From: an uncultured Ignatzschineria sp.
GTDB lineage: Bacteria; Pseudomonadota; Gammaproteobacteria; Cardiobacteriales; Wohlfahrtiimonadaceae
Direction of reading: 5' to 3'
NCBI GenBank assembly: GCA_945639195.1
Contig: CALZEE010000003.1
Coordinates: 1-64,000, forward strand
DNA length: 64,000 nt
A program made the translations under genes and the position numbers. Positions 1 to 8,262 of this stretch are shown here, one piece after another; the first letter of the stretch is position 1, and every line of letters starts with the position of its first letter. The notes beneath the pieces were generated by a model, which made no database searches, was not told the DNA's origin, and saw only the letters and a list, made by a program, of their open reading frames with translations.

Positions 1-142
1 GCTTTAGCTTGTGCCTATATTTGGCTGAAGTTATGAATGTTCAACAGCCCCTAATATAATTACTCATTAAACCCTTCTTTATTTTAATATTATCTAAGCT
101 ATCTTAATTAAAAAACTTAAGATACACACCTTACCACCCCAA

Positions 143-224
143 GCATTAAAGACTATAATGCAAAAAAAGTTACCTTTTTTATTTTTATAGGCTACTATAT
201 CTGCATTAAACAGATAAATGCAAA
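143..224. promoter_or_regulatory. Pair of dyad-symmetric repeats upstream of the restriction operon
   Basis: Two 22-bp elements at 143-164 and 203-224, exactly 60 bp apart, both start GCATTAAA and end AATGCAAA, with an inner GCATT/AATGC dyad. They sit just before the first gene of the operon (229). The shape suggests an operator for a repressor of restriction genes, but no regulator gene is visible and function is inference. The rest of 1-228 shows no gene. Confidence 0.35.
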
Positions 225-228
225 TAAA

Positions 229-816
229 ATGAAAAAAACATACCTACTAAAAGACATTGCAAGCATCAGCTTAGGCTACCCATTCAGGGGACGGATTGAT
301 GATGCTAAAGAAGGAATTCCTGTTATTCAATTGAAAGATACATCAATTGAATCAGGTATCAATTACCATCAATGCACCATTACTGAACCACCTAATAATG
401 CCGAAGAATACTACTTACAAAATCAGGATATTCTTTTTTCCCCAAGAGGCTCAAGTAATCATTCGGTTATCTTCGATCAAGAAGAAACTGAACGGCGATA
501 TCTTGCTTCGCCTAACTTCTTCGTGATTCATGTTCATGATACAGCAGCACTTCCGCAATTTGTCGCTTGGCAACTCAATCAAATTGTCTGCCAACAATAT
601 TTTGAGAGCAATGCAGAAGGTGGATCTGTTAAGAGTATTCGCCGGAAAACATTAGAAGAAGTTCGTATTACCCTTCCCTGCATCACGAAACAACAAACCA
701 TTATCAAGCTCGATAAAGCCCAACGCAGAGAGCAACAACTCTTTGCCAGCTTTATCGAACAAAATAAAACGATTATGAATGCTATCGCCCAAAAGCTAAT
801 CTCTAAGGATCTATAA
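229..816 (+). CDS. Half-size type I restriction specificity (HsdS-like) subunit
   Basis: This 195-residue protein resembles one half of a type I specificity subunit: a single target-recognition domain (about residues 1-150) followed by a helical conserved region (about 155-195). The N-terminal pattern LKDIASISLGYPFRG and the VRITLPCITKQQTIIKLDKAQ stretch are typical of HsdS proteins. Full HsdS proteins are about 400 residues with two such halves; one follows hsdM here. The stop is one base before the hsdM start, so the two are almost certainly co-transcribed. It may dimerise to form a second specificity, modulate the main HsdS, or be an evolutionary remnant. No strong ribosome site precedes the ATG. 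Family assignment is fairly sure, the role is not. Confidence 0.75.
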   Translation: MKKTYLLKDIASISLGYPFRGRIDDAKEGIPVIQLKDTSIESGINYHQCTITEPPNNAEEYYLQNQDILFSPRGSSNHSVIFDQEETERRYLASPNFFVIHVHDTAALPQFVAWQLNQIVCQQYFESNAEGGSVKSIRRKTLEEVRITLPCITKQQTIIKLDKAQRREQQLFASFIEQNKTIMNAIAQKLISKDL

Positions 817-817
817 C

Positions 818-2353
818 ATGACAAATACAGCAAAAGAAAACGCGCAACAAACAGAGATCAATAACGCCCTCTTTAGTGCCTGCGATACCTTCCGCGGCAC
901 CATTAGTGCCGACACATATAAAGATTACATCCTTACCATGCTCTTTTTAAAATATGTCTCTGATGTTTGGCAAGATCATTACGAAAAGTACCAAAAAGAA
1001 TATGGTAATGAGCCTGAACTCATTGAAGAGATGATGAAAACCGAGCGTTTCGTCCTGCCAAAATCTGCAAGCTTCTATACACTTTATGAGCATAGAAATG
1101 AGCCCGGCAATGGTGAACGTATCGACCAAGCGCTTCATGCGATTGAAGAAGCGAATGGCACAAAGCTCCGTGATGCGGGGAAAAGTGTCTTCCAAGATAT
1201 CTCTTTCAACAGCGACAAACTTGGTGAAGAGAAACAGAAAAATACGATTCTACGATTGATTCTAGAAGACTTTGAAAAGCCGGCATTAAATCTAAAACCA
1301 AGCCGTATTGGGAACCTTGATGTTATCGGGAACTCATTTGAGTTCTTAATCAAATACTTTGCCGCAAGTGGCGGTCAAAAAGCGGGAGAATTCTATACTC
1401 CACCAGAAGTCTCTGAATTGATGGCAAAACTCATGGCTCCAATGCCGGGCGAAAGCATCTGTGACCCAACTTGTGGTTCTGGCTCCCTTTTAATGAAGTG
1501 TGGCCGAGAAGTATTTGAAAATCACAATAGTAAAAGCTACGCACTCTTTGGACAAGAAGCTATTGGCTCTACCTGGTCTCTCGCTAAAATGAATATGTTC
1601 CTTCATGGCGAAGATAACCATAAAATTGAATGGGGCGATACGATTCGCAATCCAAAACTTTTAGACAAAGAAGGCAACCTGATGCACTTTGACGTTGTCG
1701 TTGCCAACCCGCCCTTCTCGCTCGATAAGTGGGGCCATGAAGATGCTAGTAACGACCCTTACAATCGATTCCATCGTGGTGTACCACCAAAATCTCGTGG
1801 GGATTATGCCTTTGTCTGCCATATGGTAGAAACCCTTAAAGAAAAAACCGGCAGAATGGCCGTTGTCGTTCCGCACGGCGTGCTTTTCCGTGCTTCGTCT
1901 GAGGGGAAAATTCGCCAGCAATTCATTGATGAAAATCTCTTAGATGCCGTTATCGGCCTACCTGAAAAGCTCTTCTACGGCACCGGCATTCCGGCGGCGT
2001 TACTCATCCTTAAAAAGAACAAAGCCACAAAAGATGTGCTCTTTATTGATGCTAGTCGTGAGTTTAAATCGGGCAAAAATCAAAATGCCTTGAGTGAAGA
2101 GAATATTGCCAAAATTCTTGAGACTTACAACACTCGTCAAGATGTCGATAAATATGCTTATGTCGCCAAGATTGATGAAATCAAAGAGAACGATTACAAC
2201 CTCAACATCCCACGCTATGTCGATACCTTTGAAGAAGAGGAAGAGATAGACATGGATGCCGTCCGCAAAGAACGCCTCGCCCTAAAAGCAGAACTCAGTG
2301 AACTAGAAGCTGAAATGGCGAAATACTTAGAGGAGCTTGGTTATGGTGCCTAA
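818..2353 (+). CDS. hsdM: Type I restriction-modification methyltransferase subunit HsdM
   Basis: HsdM is the modification subunit that, with HsdS, methylates adenine N6 in a bipartite target using S-adenosylmethionine, and joins HsdR for restriction. The 511-residue length is normal. An N-terminal helical HsdM domain (about 10-150) precedes the methyltransferase fold. Motif I appears as DPTCGSGSLL near residue 220 (SAM binding) and catalytic motif IV as NPPF near 297. A charged C-terminal coiled segment ends in repeated Glu/Leu, as usual for the HsdS-contacting tail. Its 3' end overlaps the hsdS start by 11 bases, indicating translational coupling. It appears intact. Confidence 0.95.
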   Translation: MTNTAKENAQQTEINNALFSACDTFRGTISADTYKDYILTMLFLKYVSDVWQDHYEKYQKEYGNEPELIEEMMKTERFVLPKSASFYTLYEHRNEPGNGERIDQALHAIEEANGTKLRDAGKSVFQDISFNSDKLGEEKQKNTILRLILEDFEKPALNLKPSRIGNLDVIGNSFEFLIKYFAASGGQKAGEFYTPPEVSELMAKLMAPMPGESICDPTCGSGSLLMKCGREVFENHNSKSYALFGQEAIGSTWSLAKMNMFLHGEDNHKIEWGDTIRNPKLLDKEGNLMHFDVVVANPPFSLDKWGHEDASNDPYNRFHRGVPPKSRGDYAFVCHMVETLKEKTGRMAVVVPHGVLFRASSEGKIRQQFIDENLLDAVIGLPEKLFYGTGIPAALLILKKNKATKDVLFIDASREFKSGKNQNALSEENIAKILETYNTRQDVDKYAYVAKIDEIKENDYNLNIPRYVDTFEEEEEIDMDAVRKERLALKAELSELEAEMAKYLEELGYGA

Positions 2354-3560
2354 TGGATGGGTAAAAACTACTTTTGATTCATTAATTGACATCTTGGTTG
2401 GTTTTTCATTTAAAAGCGACCAATACACCGAAAATAGTACTGATATTTTATTATTACGTGGAGATAACATAGAACCAGGTGCTTTACGATGGAAAAATGC
2501 TAAACGATGGCCTTCTGACAAGATTCAAGATTTACAAAAGTACCAACTCATAAAAGGAGATTTTGTAATTGCTATGGATCGTACATGGATTACAAGTGGG
2601 CTGAAAGTTGCAGAAGTTACAGAAAAAGATTTACCTTGTTTATTGGTACAACGTGTCGCACGAATCAGAACAAATAACAAGTTAGAGCAGCGTTTACTAA
2701 CTCACTATTTTTCTAGCTACCAATTTGAGCAATATGTCAAATCAGTACAACTAGCAACAGCCGTACCACACATCAGTAGTAATAATATTAAAAATTTCCC
2801 CATCTTGTTACCTCCAATTCAAGAACAGCAAAAAATTGCAGAAATTCTTTCAACATGGGACAAGGCAATTGAAACAACAGAGAAACTCATCAGTAATAGC
2901 CAAACGCAAAAAAGAGCATTGATGCAACAGCTTTTAACTGGTAAGAAGCGTCTATTAGATGAGAATGGGGAGCGGTTTAGTGGGCAGTGGGAAAAAGTAA
3001 AAATTTCTCGATTTTTATCAGAAAGTAAACAGCCATCTATTAACAACGATCCCTCAAAGAGATTAACTGTACGATTGCACCTAAATGGTATTGAAGCTAG
3101 AGAATTTAGAGGGACCGAGGCTGAAAACTCTACTACACACTTTATTCGTAAAGCGGGACAATTTATCTATGGCCGTCAAAACTTCCATAAAGGTGCTTTT
3201 GGAATTATTCCTAAAGAGCTAGATTTATATGAATCATCACAAGATATTCCCTGTTTTGATTTCACTGATAAATGCTCTCCTCTATGGTTTTTCTACATGT
3301 GTTCAAGAAAAAATTTCTATGAATTCATTGAGAATCTAATGACCGGAACAGGCTCTAAACGCCTTCATCCATCATCTTTTTTAGAGATAAGTTTTGCAAC
3401 ACCTTCCTTACAAGAACAAACAAAAATCGCGACTGTTTTATCTAGTGCAGATCGTGAGATTGAATTTTTAGAAAATAAACTTAAGTATTTAAAAGAAGAG
3501 AAAAAAGCATTGATGCAACAGCTATTGACGGGGAAACGTCGTGTAAAAGTAGATAACTAA
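2343..3560 (+). CDS. hsdS: Type I restriction specificity subunit HsdS (two TRDs)
   Basis: HsdS determines the DNA sequence recognised by the type I complex. About 405 residues show two target-recognition domains, each followed by a conserved helical region: QEQQKIAEILSTWDKAIE near residue 165 and QEQTKIATVLSSADREIE near 360. Both regions end in KALMQQLLTGK or RALMQQLLTGK, encoded by near-identical DNA at about 2917-2951 and 3507-3541. Such direct repeats are known sites for TRD exchange in HsdS genes. I chose the ATG at 2343 because GAGGAG lies seven bases upstream; an earlier TTG at 2337 is possible. The SIR2 gene follows after 27 bases. Confidence 0.93.
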   Translation: MVPNGWVKTTFDSLIDILVGFSFKSDQYTENSTDILLLRGDNIEPGALRWKNAKRWPSDKIQDLQKYQLIKGDFVIAMDRTWITSGLKVAEVTEKDLPCLLVQRVARIRTNNKLEQRLLTHYFSSYQFEQYVKSVQLATAVPHISSNNIKNFPILLPPIQEQQKIAEILSTWDKAIETTEKLISNSQTQKRALMQQLLTGKKRLLDENGERFSGQWEKVKISRFLSESKQPSINNDPSKRLTVRLHLNGIEAREFRGTEAENSTTHFIRKAGQFIYGRQNFHKGAFGIIPKELDLYESSQDIPCFDFTDKCSPLWFFYMCSRKNFYEFIENLMTGTGSKRLHPSSFLEISFATPSLQEQTKIATVLSSADREIEFLENKLKYLKEEKKALMQQLLTGKRRVKVDN

Positions 3561-3587
3561 ATATTAACTAGATCCAAAGGGGGATTT

Positions 3588-4823
3588 ATGACAATCAATA
3601 TAAATAATAATGAGAATATTCAAGTTCTCTCTTCTCAAGTCCATGAAGATAATTATCATCCTAAAAGAATAACAGACGACGGGAATGATAAAGATACCAA
3701 AATAAAAACACAGCAATTCATTAATCAAATTCTTGATGCTGAAAACCTGCTTGTTTTAGCTGGATCTGGCACTTCATTAACGTTTAATACAATCAAACCT
3801 GATGTTGCTCCTAGCATGGGGGATCTATGGGAAGCTTGTGAAAACCTCTCTCACTTCCACGACGTATTAAAGAGCGTTAACTATTCTGATGTTGCGGAAA
3901 AATGGGATGATGGATCAGAAAAAAAAGATATCGAACTTTTATTATCTTTATGTGATACATATCTCCCTTTGAATAACTTATTAGATGACGAACAAGATCA
4001 GGTCCGTAATTTCCTTAATGAGGCTAAAAAAACCATTCTACAAAAAACAAATTTTGTTGATCAAGTTCCTCTCGAATCATGGGATGCTCATAATAATTTC
4101 ATTCGCACTTTAGGTCGTCGTTCTCCTAAACAACAACGACTTAAATTATTCACAACCAATTATGATTTAGCATTTGAAAAAGCAGCTTCGAATGCAGGAA
4201 TGATTGTAATTGATGGCTTTGAATTTTCAAATCCTGCTAGTTTTAATCCAGCATGGTTTCAATATGATATTGTTAATAGAGCCCAGAATAACGCCTATCT
4301 TTCTAATGTATTTCAGCTTTATAAACTACATGGCTCTGTAGATTGGAATAAATCTAATTCTATCGTCCAGAAAATCAATATACAAAATGGTTCACTCCCC
4401 CAAGATCCTGTCTTTATTTATCCAAGTAGCTCAAAGTACCAAGTATCTTATGACTCCCCTTATTTAGATATGATTTCTGCGTTTTTGGAATCAGTTCAAA
4501 AGCCTAAAACTGCACTCATCTGTATTGGTTTTGGATTCAATGATAAACATTTAAATAATGCAATTACTATGGCGTTACGAACTAATCCAGAATTAATGTT
4601 ATTAATCGTCACAAAGGATCCCTTCAATCCAGAAGGTTCATTCTCTGCGGATATCCGTGAAAAGTTAACTCGTGCGATTGCTGCTGGCGATTCAAGAATT
4701 ATGATCATAGATAGTAAATTTGATCACTTTAGCTTGAAAATGTTACCCAATAGACATGCTCCGAGCCCAGAGGAAACACTGCTAGCGCGATTTTCTCAGA
4801 TTTTAGAAGGAGATATGTCATGA
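3588..4823 (+). CDS. SIR2-domain protein, probable NAD-consuming defence effector
   Basis: A 411-residue protein with a SIR2-like Rossmann domain. Visible motifs are GSGTS (residues 59-63, nucleotide loop), TTNYD (189-193), LHGS (247-250) and GFGFND (314-319). N191 and H248 occupy the positions of the catalytic Asn and His of SIR2 NADases. In known SIR2-HerA defence systems such proteins degrade NAD on phage infection. A strong GGGGG ribosome site precedes the ATG. The stop overlaps the HerA gene by four bases (ATGA), so the pair is translationally coupled. The first about 45 residues are polar and look disordered. NADase activity is inferred from the motifs and the neighbour. Confidence 0.85.
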   Translation: MTININNNENIQVLSSQVHEDNYHPKRITDDGNDKDTKIKTQQFINQILDAENLLVLAGSGTSLTFNTIKPDVAPSMGDLWEACENLSHFHDVLKSVNYSDVAEKWDDGSEKKDIELLLSLCDTYLPLNNLLDDEQDQVRNFLNEAKKTILQKTNFVDQVPLESWDAHNNFIRTLGRRSPKQQRLKLFTTNYDLAFEKAASNAGMIVIDGFEFSNPASFNPAWFQYDIVNRAQNNAYLSNVFQLYKLHGSVDWNKSNSIVQKINIQNGSLPQDPVFIYPSSSKYQVSYDSPYLDMISAFLESVQKPKTALICIGFGFNDKHLNNAITMALRTNPELMLLIVTKDPFNPEGSFSADIREKLTRAIAAGDSRIMIIDSKFDHFSLKMLPNRHAPSPEETLLARFSQILEGDMS

Positions 4824-6541
4824 CTCTTTGGTTTTCGCCACATGAACCGCACAGAAGAATTGGTAGCATTATCGATGTATCCGCTTCAGAGGCTAAAATA
4901 AACTTAACTAAAGCAGGAACAAGTGAACAAAACTGGATAATGGGAACTAGGCTTGCTATCGGTGAAGTAAATGAGTTCGTGTTTATTGATTGTGGTCAAA
5001 CCACTATTTTAGCAAGAGTGATTAGAGTCTGGTTAGAGAATGGAGAACGACTAACTGTCGATCAACTTGATGATATTACTCCATCGAACAACCCTATTGG
5101 CTTAATACAACTTTTAGTAAGTGTCGATGTTGAAAAAGGAATTAATCATAAAGGCATTCAACAACATCCTAAGCTAGGTGCGCAAGTATATGCAGCACAT
5201 CCCAAATTAGTTAGCCTACTCGCCGAAGGGATAATTGATGGAGCCACTTTAAATCTTCCAATTGCCGAAATGCCTCACGATTCTTCCGTGACAATTAGCG
5301 TTACACCTGAAAAATTATTTGCTCGACACTGTGCTATTTTAGGTTCAACCGGAGGCGGGAAAAGCTACACCATGGCTAACCTTATAGAAAATGTTCATCT
5401 AGCTGGTGGAAAAGTCTTATTGTTAGATGCTACAGGAGAATACTCAAACCTCCCTTGTGATAGTTATTATGTTGGAGAGCACAATAATACAACGCCACAA
5501 AATCAAGTTACCTACCCTCACTGGATGTTTACTGATTCCGATATTCGCGCTCTATTACGCCCATCAGCGCAAAGCCAAGCACCTAAGTTAACCGAAGCCA
5601 TTAGAAGCTTAAAAGTAGTAAATCAAAGATCCTTAATAGGCAATACAGTTATAACTTTTGATCAAGGTAATTTAATAAAAGCTAATACTGCAAAAATTAA
5701 TTTTGAAAATGCTGTTAAAAATATTGGCAACAAAATCCATTCTTCTGAATGGGAGTTCTCTTCACTAGCGGAACAAATTATCCAAGAGTGCTTGAAGCCA
5801 AATTATAAAACCTCTGCTAATTGGGGAGAGATTGCTGAGAATGATGTTGGCTTTTGTCTAAATCTAATATCAAGAATACAAGCTATGTCTAATAACCCCT
5901 ATCTTAAATGGATGATTGATTGCGATAACTCTTTAAAAACAATACCTAGCCTATTATCTGAATTCATTACAGCTAATGATAAAAATAAAATATTACGCTT
6001 AGATTTATCCGCTATTCCCTTTGAGGCAAATTCTAGAGAGTTATTAGTAAATGCAATTGGCAGGAAATTATTAGAACTCGCTCGGACTAAGGAAATCAAC
6101 CATGATCAGCCACTCTTGGTATTTATTGATGAAGCACATCAATTTCTTAATAAAAAAATTGGTGATGATCAGCAAGGTATATTCAAGTTAGATGCATTCG
6201 GGGATATTGCGAAAGAAGGCAGAAAATATGGACTCAATGTTGTGATAGCAACCCAGCGCCCTAGAGATATTCCGGAAGATGTTTTAAGTCAAATTGGAAC
6301 TTTAATTGTTCATCGTCTAACAAATGAAAAAGACCAAGATATTGTAAAAAAAGCCGTTGGATCTATTGATCATCGCTCTGCATCATTCCTGCCTGTTTTG
6401 GGACAGGGAGAAGCTTTGCTTCTTGGGGTAGACTTCCCTTTCCCTATGACGGTTAAAATTAAAAAACCAACTAATGAACCTTATTCTAATAGCGCTAATT
6501 TTTCAAAGTCCTGGGGTACTAAAAAAGAGGAGGATATATAA
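4820..6541 (+). CDS. HerA-like hexameric ATPase (DUF87 family), partner of SIR2
   Basis: A 573-residue FtsK/HerA-superfamily ATPase. An N-terminal beta-rich HAS-barrel-like region (about 1-110) precedes the motor core. Walker A is GSTGGGKS (175-182), Walker B is VFIDEAH near residue 433, and GLNVVIATQRPRDIPEDVLS is the typical HerA sensor stretch, followed by an arginine-finger-like NQIGTLIVHRL segment (here SQIGTLIVHRL). HerA forms hexameric rings that act on DNA. In SIR2-HerA defence the ring assembles with SIR2 subunits and controls their NADase activity. The start overlaps the SIR2 gene by four bases, and the stop is directly followed by the KAP gene start with AGAGGAGG just upstream, so all three form one translational unit. 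Confidence 0.88.
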   Translation: MTLWFSPHEPHRRIGSIIDVSASEAKINLTKAGTSEQNWIMGTRLAIGEVNEFVFIDCGQTTILARVIRVWLENGERLTVDQLDDITPSNNPIGLIQLLVSVDVEKGINHKGIQQHPKLGAQVYAAHPKLVSLLAEGIIDGATLNLPIAEMPHDSSVTISVTPEKLFARHCAILGSTGGGKSYTMANLIENVHLAGGKVLLLDATGEYSNLPCDSYYVGEHNNTTPQNQVTYPHWMFTDSDIRALLRPSAQSQAPKLTEAIRSLKVVNQRSLIGNTVITFDQGNLIKANTAKINFENAVKNIGNKIHSSEWEFSSLAEQIIQECLKPNYKTSANWGEIAENDVGFCLNLISRIQAMSNNPYLKWMIDCDNSLKTIPSLLSEFITANDKNKILRLDLSAIPFEANSRELLVNAIGRKLLELARTKEINHDQPLLVFIDEAHQFLNKKIGDDQQGIFKLDAFGDIAKEGRKYGLNVVIATQRPRDIPEDVLSQIGTLIVHRLTNEKDQDIVKKAVGSIDHRSASFLPVLGQGEALLLGVDFPFPMTVKIKKPTNEPYSNSANFSKSWGTKKEEDI

Positions 6542-7894
6542 ATGCCTAAAGATTTATCGCAATATCAGTTTGATGGAGAAAATTCTCGAGATGAATTTAA
6601 TCGAGCACCTATTGCCAAAAAAATCATAAAACTTCTTACTTCCAATATCGATCTCTCTCCAATGATTATTGATGGGGATTGGGGAACAGGGAAAAGTGAG
6701 TTTTGCCATAAGCTCATTAATAAATTTAGAGCTGAGCATACGAATGCTCAGATTCTCTATATCGATGCTTTTCAGGCGGATCATGCGGATAATCCAATGA
6801 TGACGATTCTAGCCGAAATAATGACGCTAGTTCCCGCCGATAAAAAAGAGGCATTTTTAGAAAAAGCTATTCCTGTTGCCAGATATGTTATTAAAACTGG
6901 GCTCAAAGCTTTAGTAAGCCATGTTTTAAGAATTAATGCAGAAGATATTCCTGTAGGAATTGAACAAAACATAAAAGATGCATCAAACAAGGCTATAGAC
7001 GCATCCGTTGAAGCTATTCTCAAAGATCATGAACAAGCAGAACAAAACTTAAAATCCTTACAAATACTTCTCGCGACATTAGCAAAAGAACAGCCCATGA
7101 TAATCTTCATTGATGAGCTAGATCGCTGTCGTCCTGATTTTTCTGTACAAATGCTTGAAGTGATTAAACACACGTTTAATGTTGAGAACGTCAAATTTAT
7201 CTTAGTTACAAATTCAAACCAACTCAAAGCAGCGATTAACCATGCTTATGGAGCATCGATTGATGCAACTCGATATTTAGATAAATTTATTAAGTTTACG
7301 ATTAAATTGCCGGAGAAAGTGATCTCTTCCTCATATAATGACCCTAAGCTTGCTTCTATTGAATACTTTGATCAATTAGTTCAAAACAGTCCAATCTTAC
7401 AAGATACTTTATTAGGAAGCTCTAATAGCATCGCCTTATCGCTAGCTCACGATCTCATTAAAACCAACAAGTTATCTTTAAGAGAAATCGAAACTTTCAC
7501 GAGATACTTAGCAGTAGCTAATAGCCTAGATATCAAAATGAACCAGAATATTGCCAATGGTCATGTCCTTCTTTATATCATTGCTGTATACATAGATTGC
7601 TTTAAACCAAAGCTAGCCCAAGATATTCAGCAAAATAAATTAGATGCTTTTGATATTCTAAAACTTGTAGATCTAGAAGTTGAGGAAAACAATATATATA
7701 GATCAAATGGACTAATCATATTATTAGCTAGCCATGCCCATAAAAATGCAGATGATATCAAACAGTTTATTACCTCTTTTAATCTAAAAACTTCTAATCA
7801 ACTAGAACAATGGTACTGGAAATTTCCTGGATTTAGGGGCTCATCTTATTTAGACCCAATAATTAAAACTATCGATACGCTTCATCTAAGGTAA
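6542..7894 (+). CDS. KAP-family P-loop NTPase, third gene of the SIR2-HerA cassette
   Basis: A 450-residue KAP-type P-loop NTPase. Walker A is GDWGTGKS (45-52) and Walker B with the family signature is IIFIDELDRCRPDF near residue 188. KAP NTPases (named from Kidins220/ARMS and PifA) include the phage-exclusion protein PifA and often associate with membranes. Here I see no convincing membrane segment between Walker A and B. The gene starts immediately after the HerA stop with a strong AGGAGG site, so it is made in step with SIR2 and HerA. Possible roles are phage sensing or control of the SIR2-HerA complex; both are inference. The best described SIR2-HerA systems have two genes, so this third member is notable. 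Confidence 0.83.
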   Translation: MPKDLSQYQFDGENSRDEFNRAPIAKKIIKLLTSNIDLSPMIIDGDWGTGKSEFCHKLINKFRAEHTNAQILYIDAFQADHADNPMMTILAEIMTLVPADKKEAFLEKAIPVARYVIKTGLKALVSHVLRINAEDIPVGIEQNIKDASNKAIDASVEAILKDHEQAEQNLKSLQILLATLAKEQPMIIFIDELDRCRPDFSVQMLEVIKHTFNVENVKFILVTNSNQLKAAINHAYGASIDATRYLDKFIKFTIKLPEKVISSSYNDPKLASIEYFDQLVQNSPILQDTLLGSSNSIALSLAHDLIKTNKLSLREIETFTRYLAVANSLDIKMNQNIANGHVLLYIIAVYIDCFKPKLAQDIQQNKLDAFDILKLVDLEVEENNIYRSNGLIILLASHAHKNADDIKQFITSFNLKTSNQLEQWYWKFPGFRGSSYLDPIIKTIDTLHLR

Positions 7895-7898
7895 TTCT

Positions 7899-8262
7899 AT
7901 GACTTCTAGCAATATCATTATTTATCCCGTTTCAGATGGCAACATCCGTGTTGAATGCCGCTTTGAAGGTGAAACTCTTTGGCTAACACAAGCTCAGATA
8001 GCGGAGCTTTACGGCAAGGATGTTCGCACGATTAATGAACATCTAATGAATATCTATGAAGATGATGAATTGACTAAAAATTCGAACTGTCCGGAAATTC
8101 CGGATAGTTCGAATGGAAGGTAATCGCGAGGTTTCTAGAGAAATCGACCATTATAAGTATGAGCAGTTTGCTGTCACCCGCAGACAATTCAAAAAACGTA
8201 TTGGGGAAAGTAGTGACTTTTATACCCTAGAAAACATATTAAAGGATCAAAACCGTGATTAA
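7899..8262 (+). pseudogene. Remnant of a RhuM-family gene (frameshift plus internal deletion)
   Basis: The first about 62 codons encode a clear RhuM N-terminus (RFEGETLWLTQAQIAELYGKDVRTINEHL). Around 8080-8090 the frame breaks: the original reads on to a stop at 8123, but a shifted frame continues with VRKFRIVRMEGNREVSREIDHY, the next conserved RhuM block. That is followed at once by a short tail ending at 8262, so most of the central and C-terminal part (the YNLDMIISVGYR region) is missing. The tail overlaps the hsdR GTG start by eight bases. A palindrome of TCCGGAA/TTCCGGA halves lies at the break. RhuM genes often lie in type I restriction loci. This copy is very probably non-functional. 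Confidence 0.75.
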
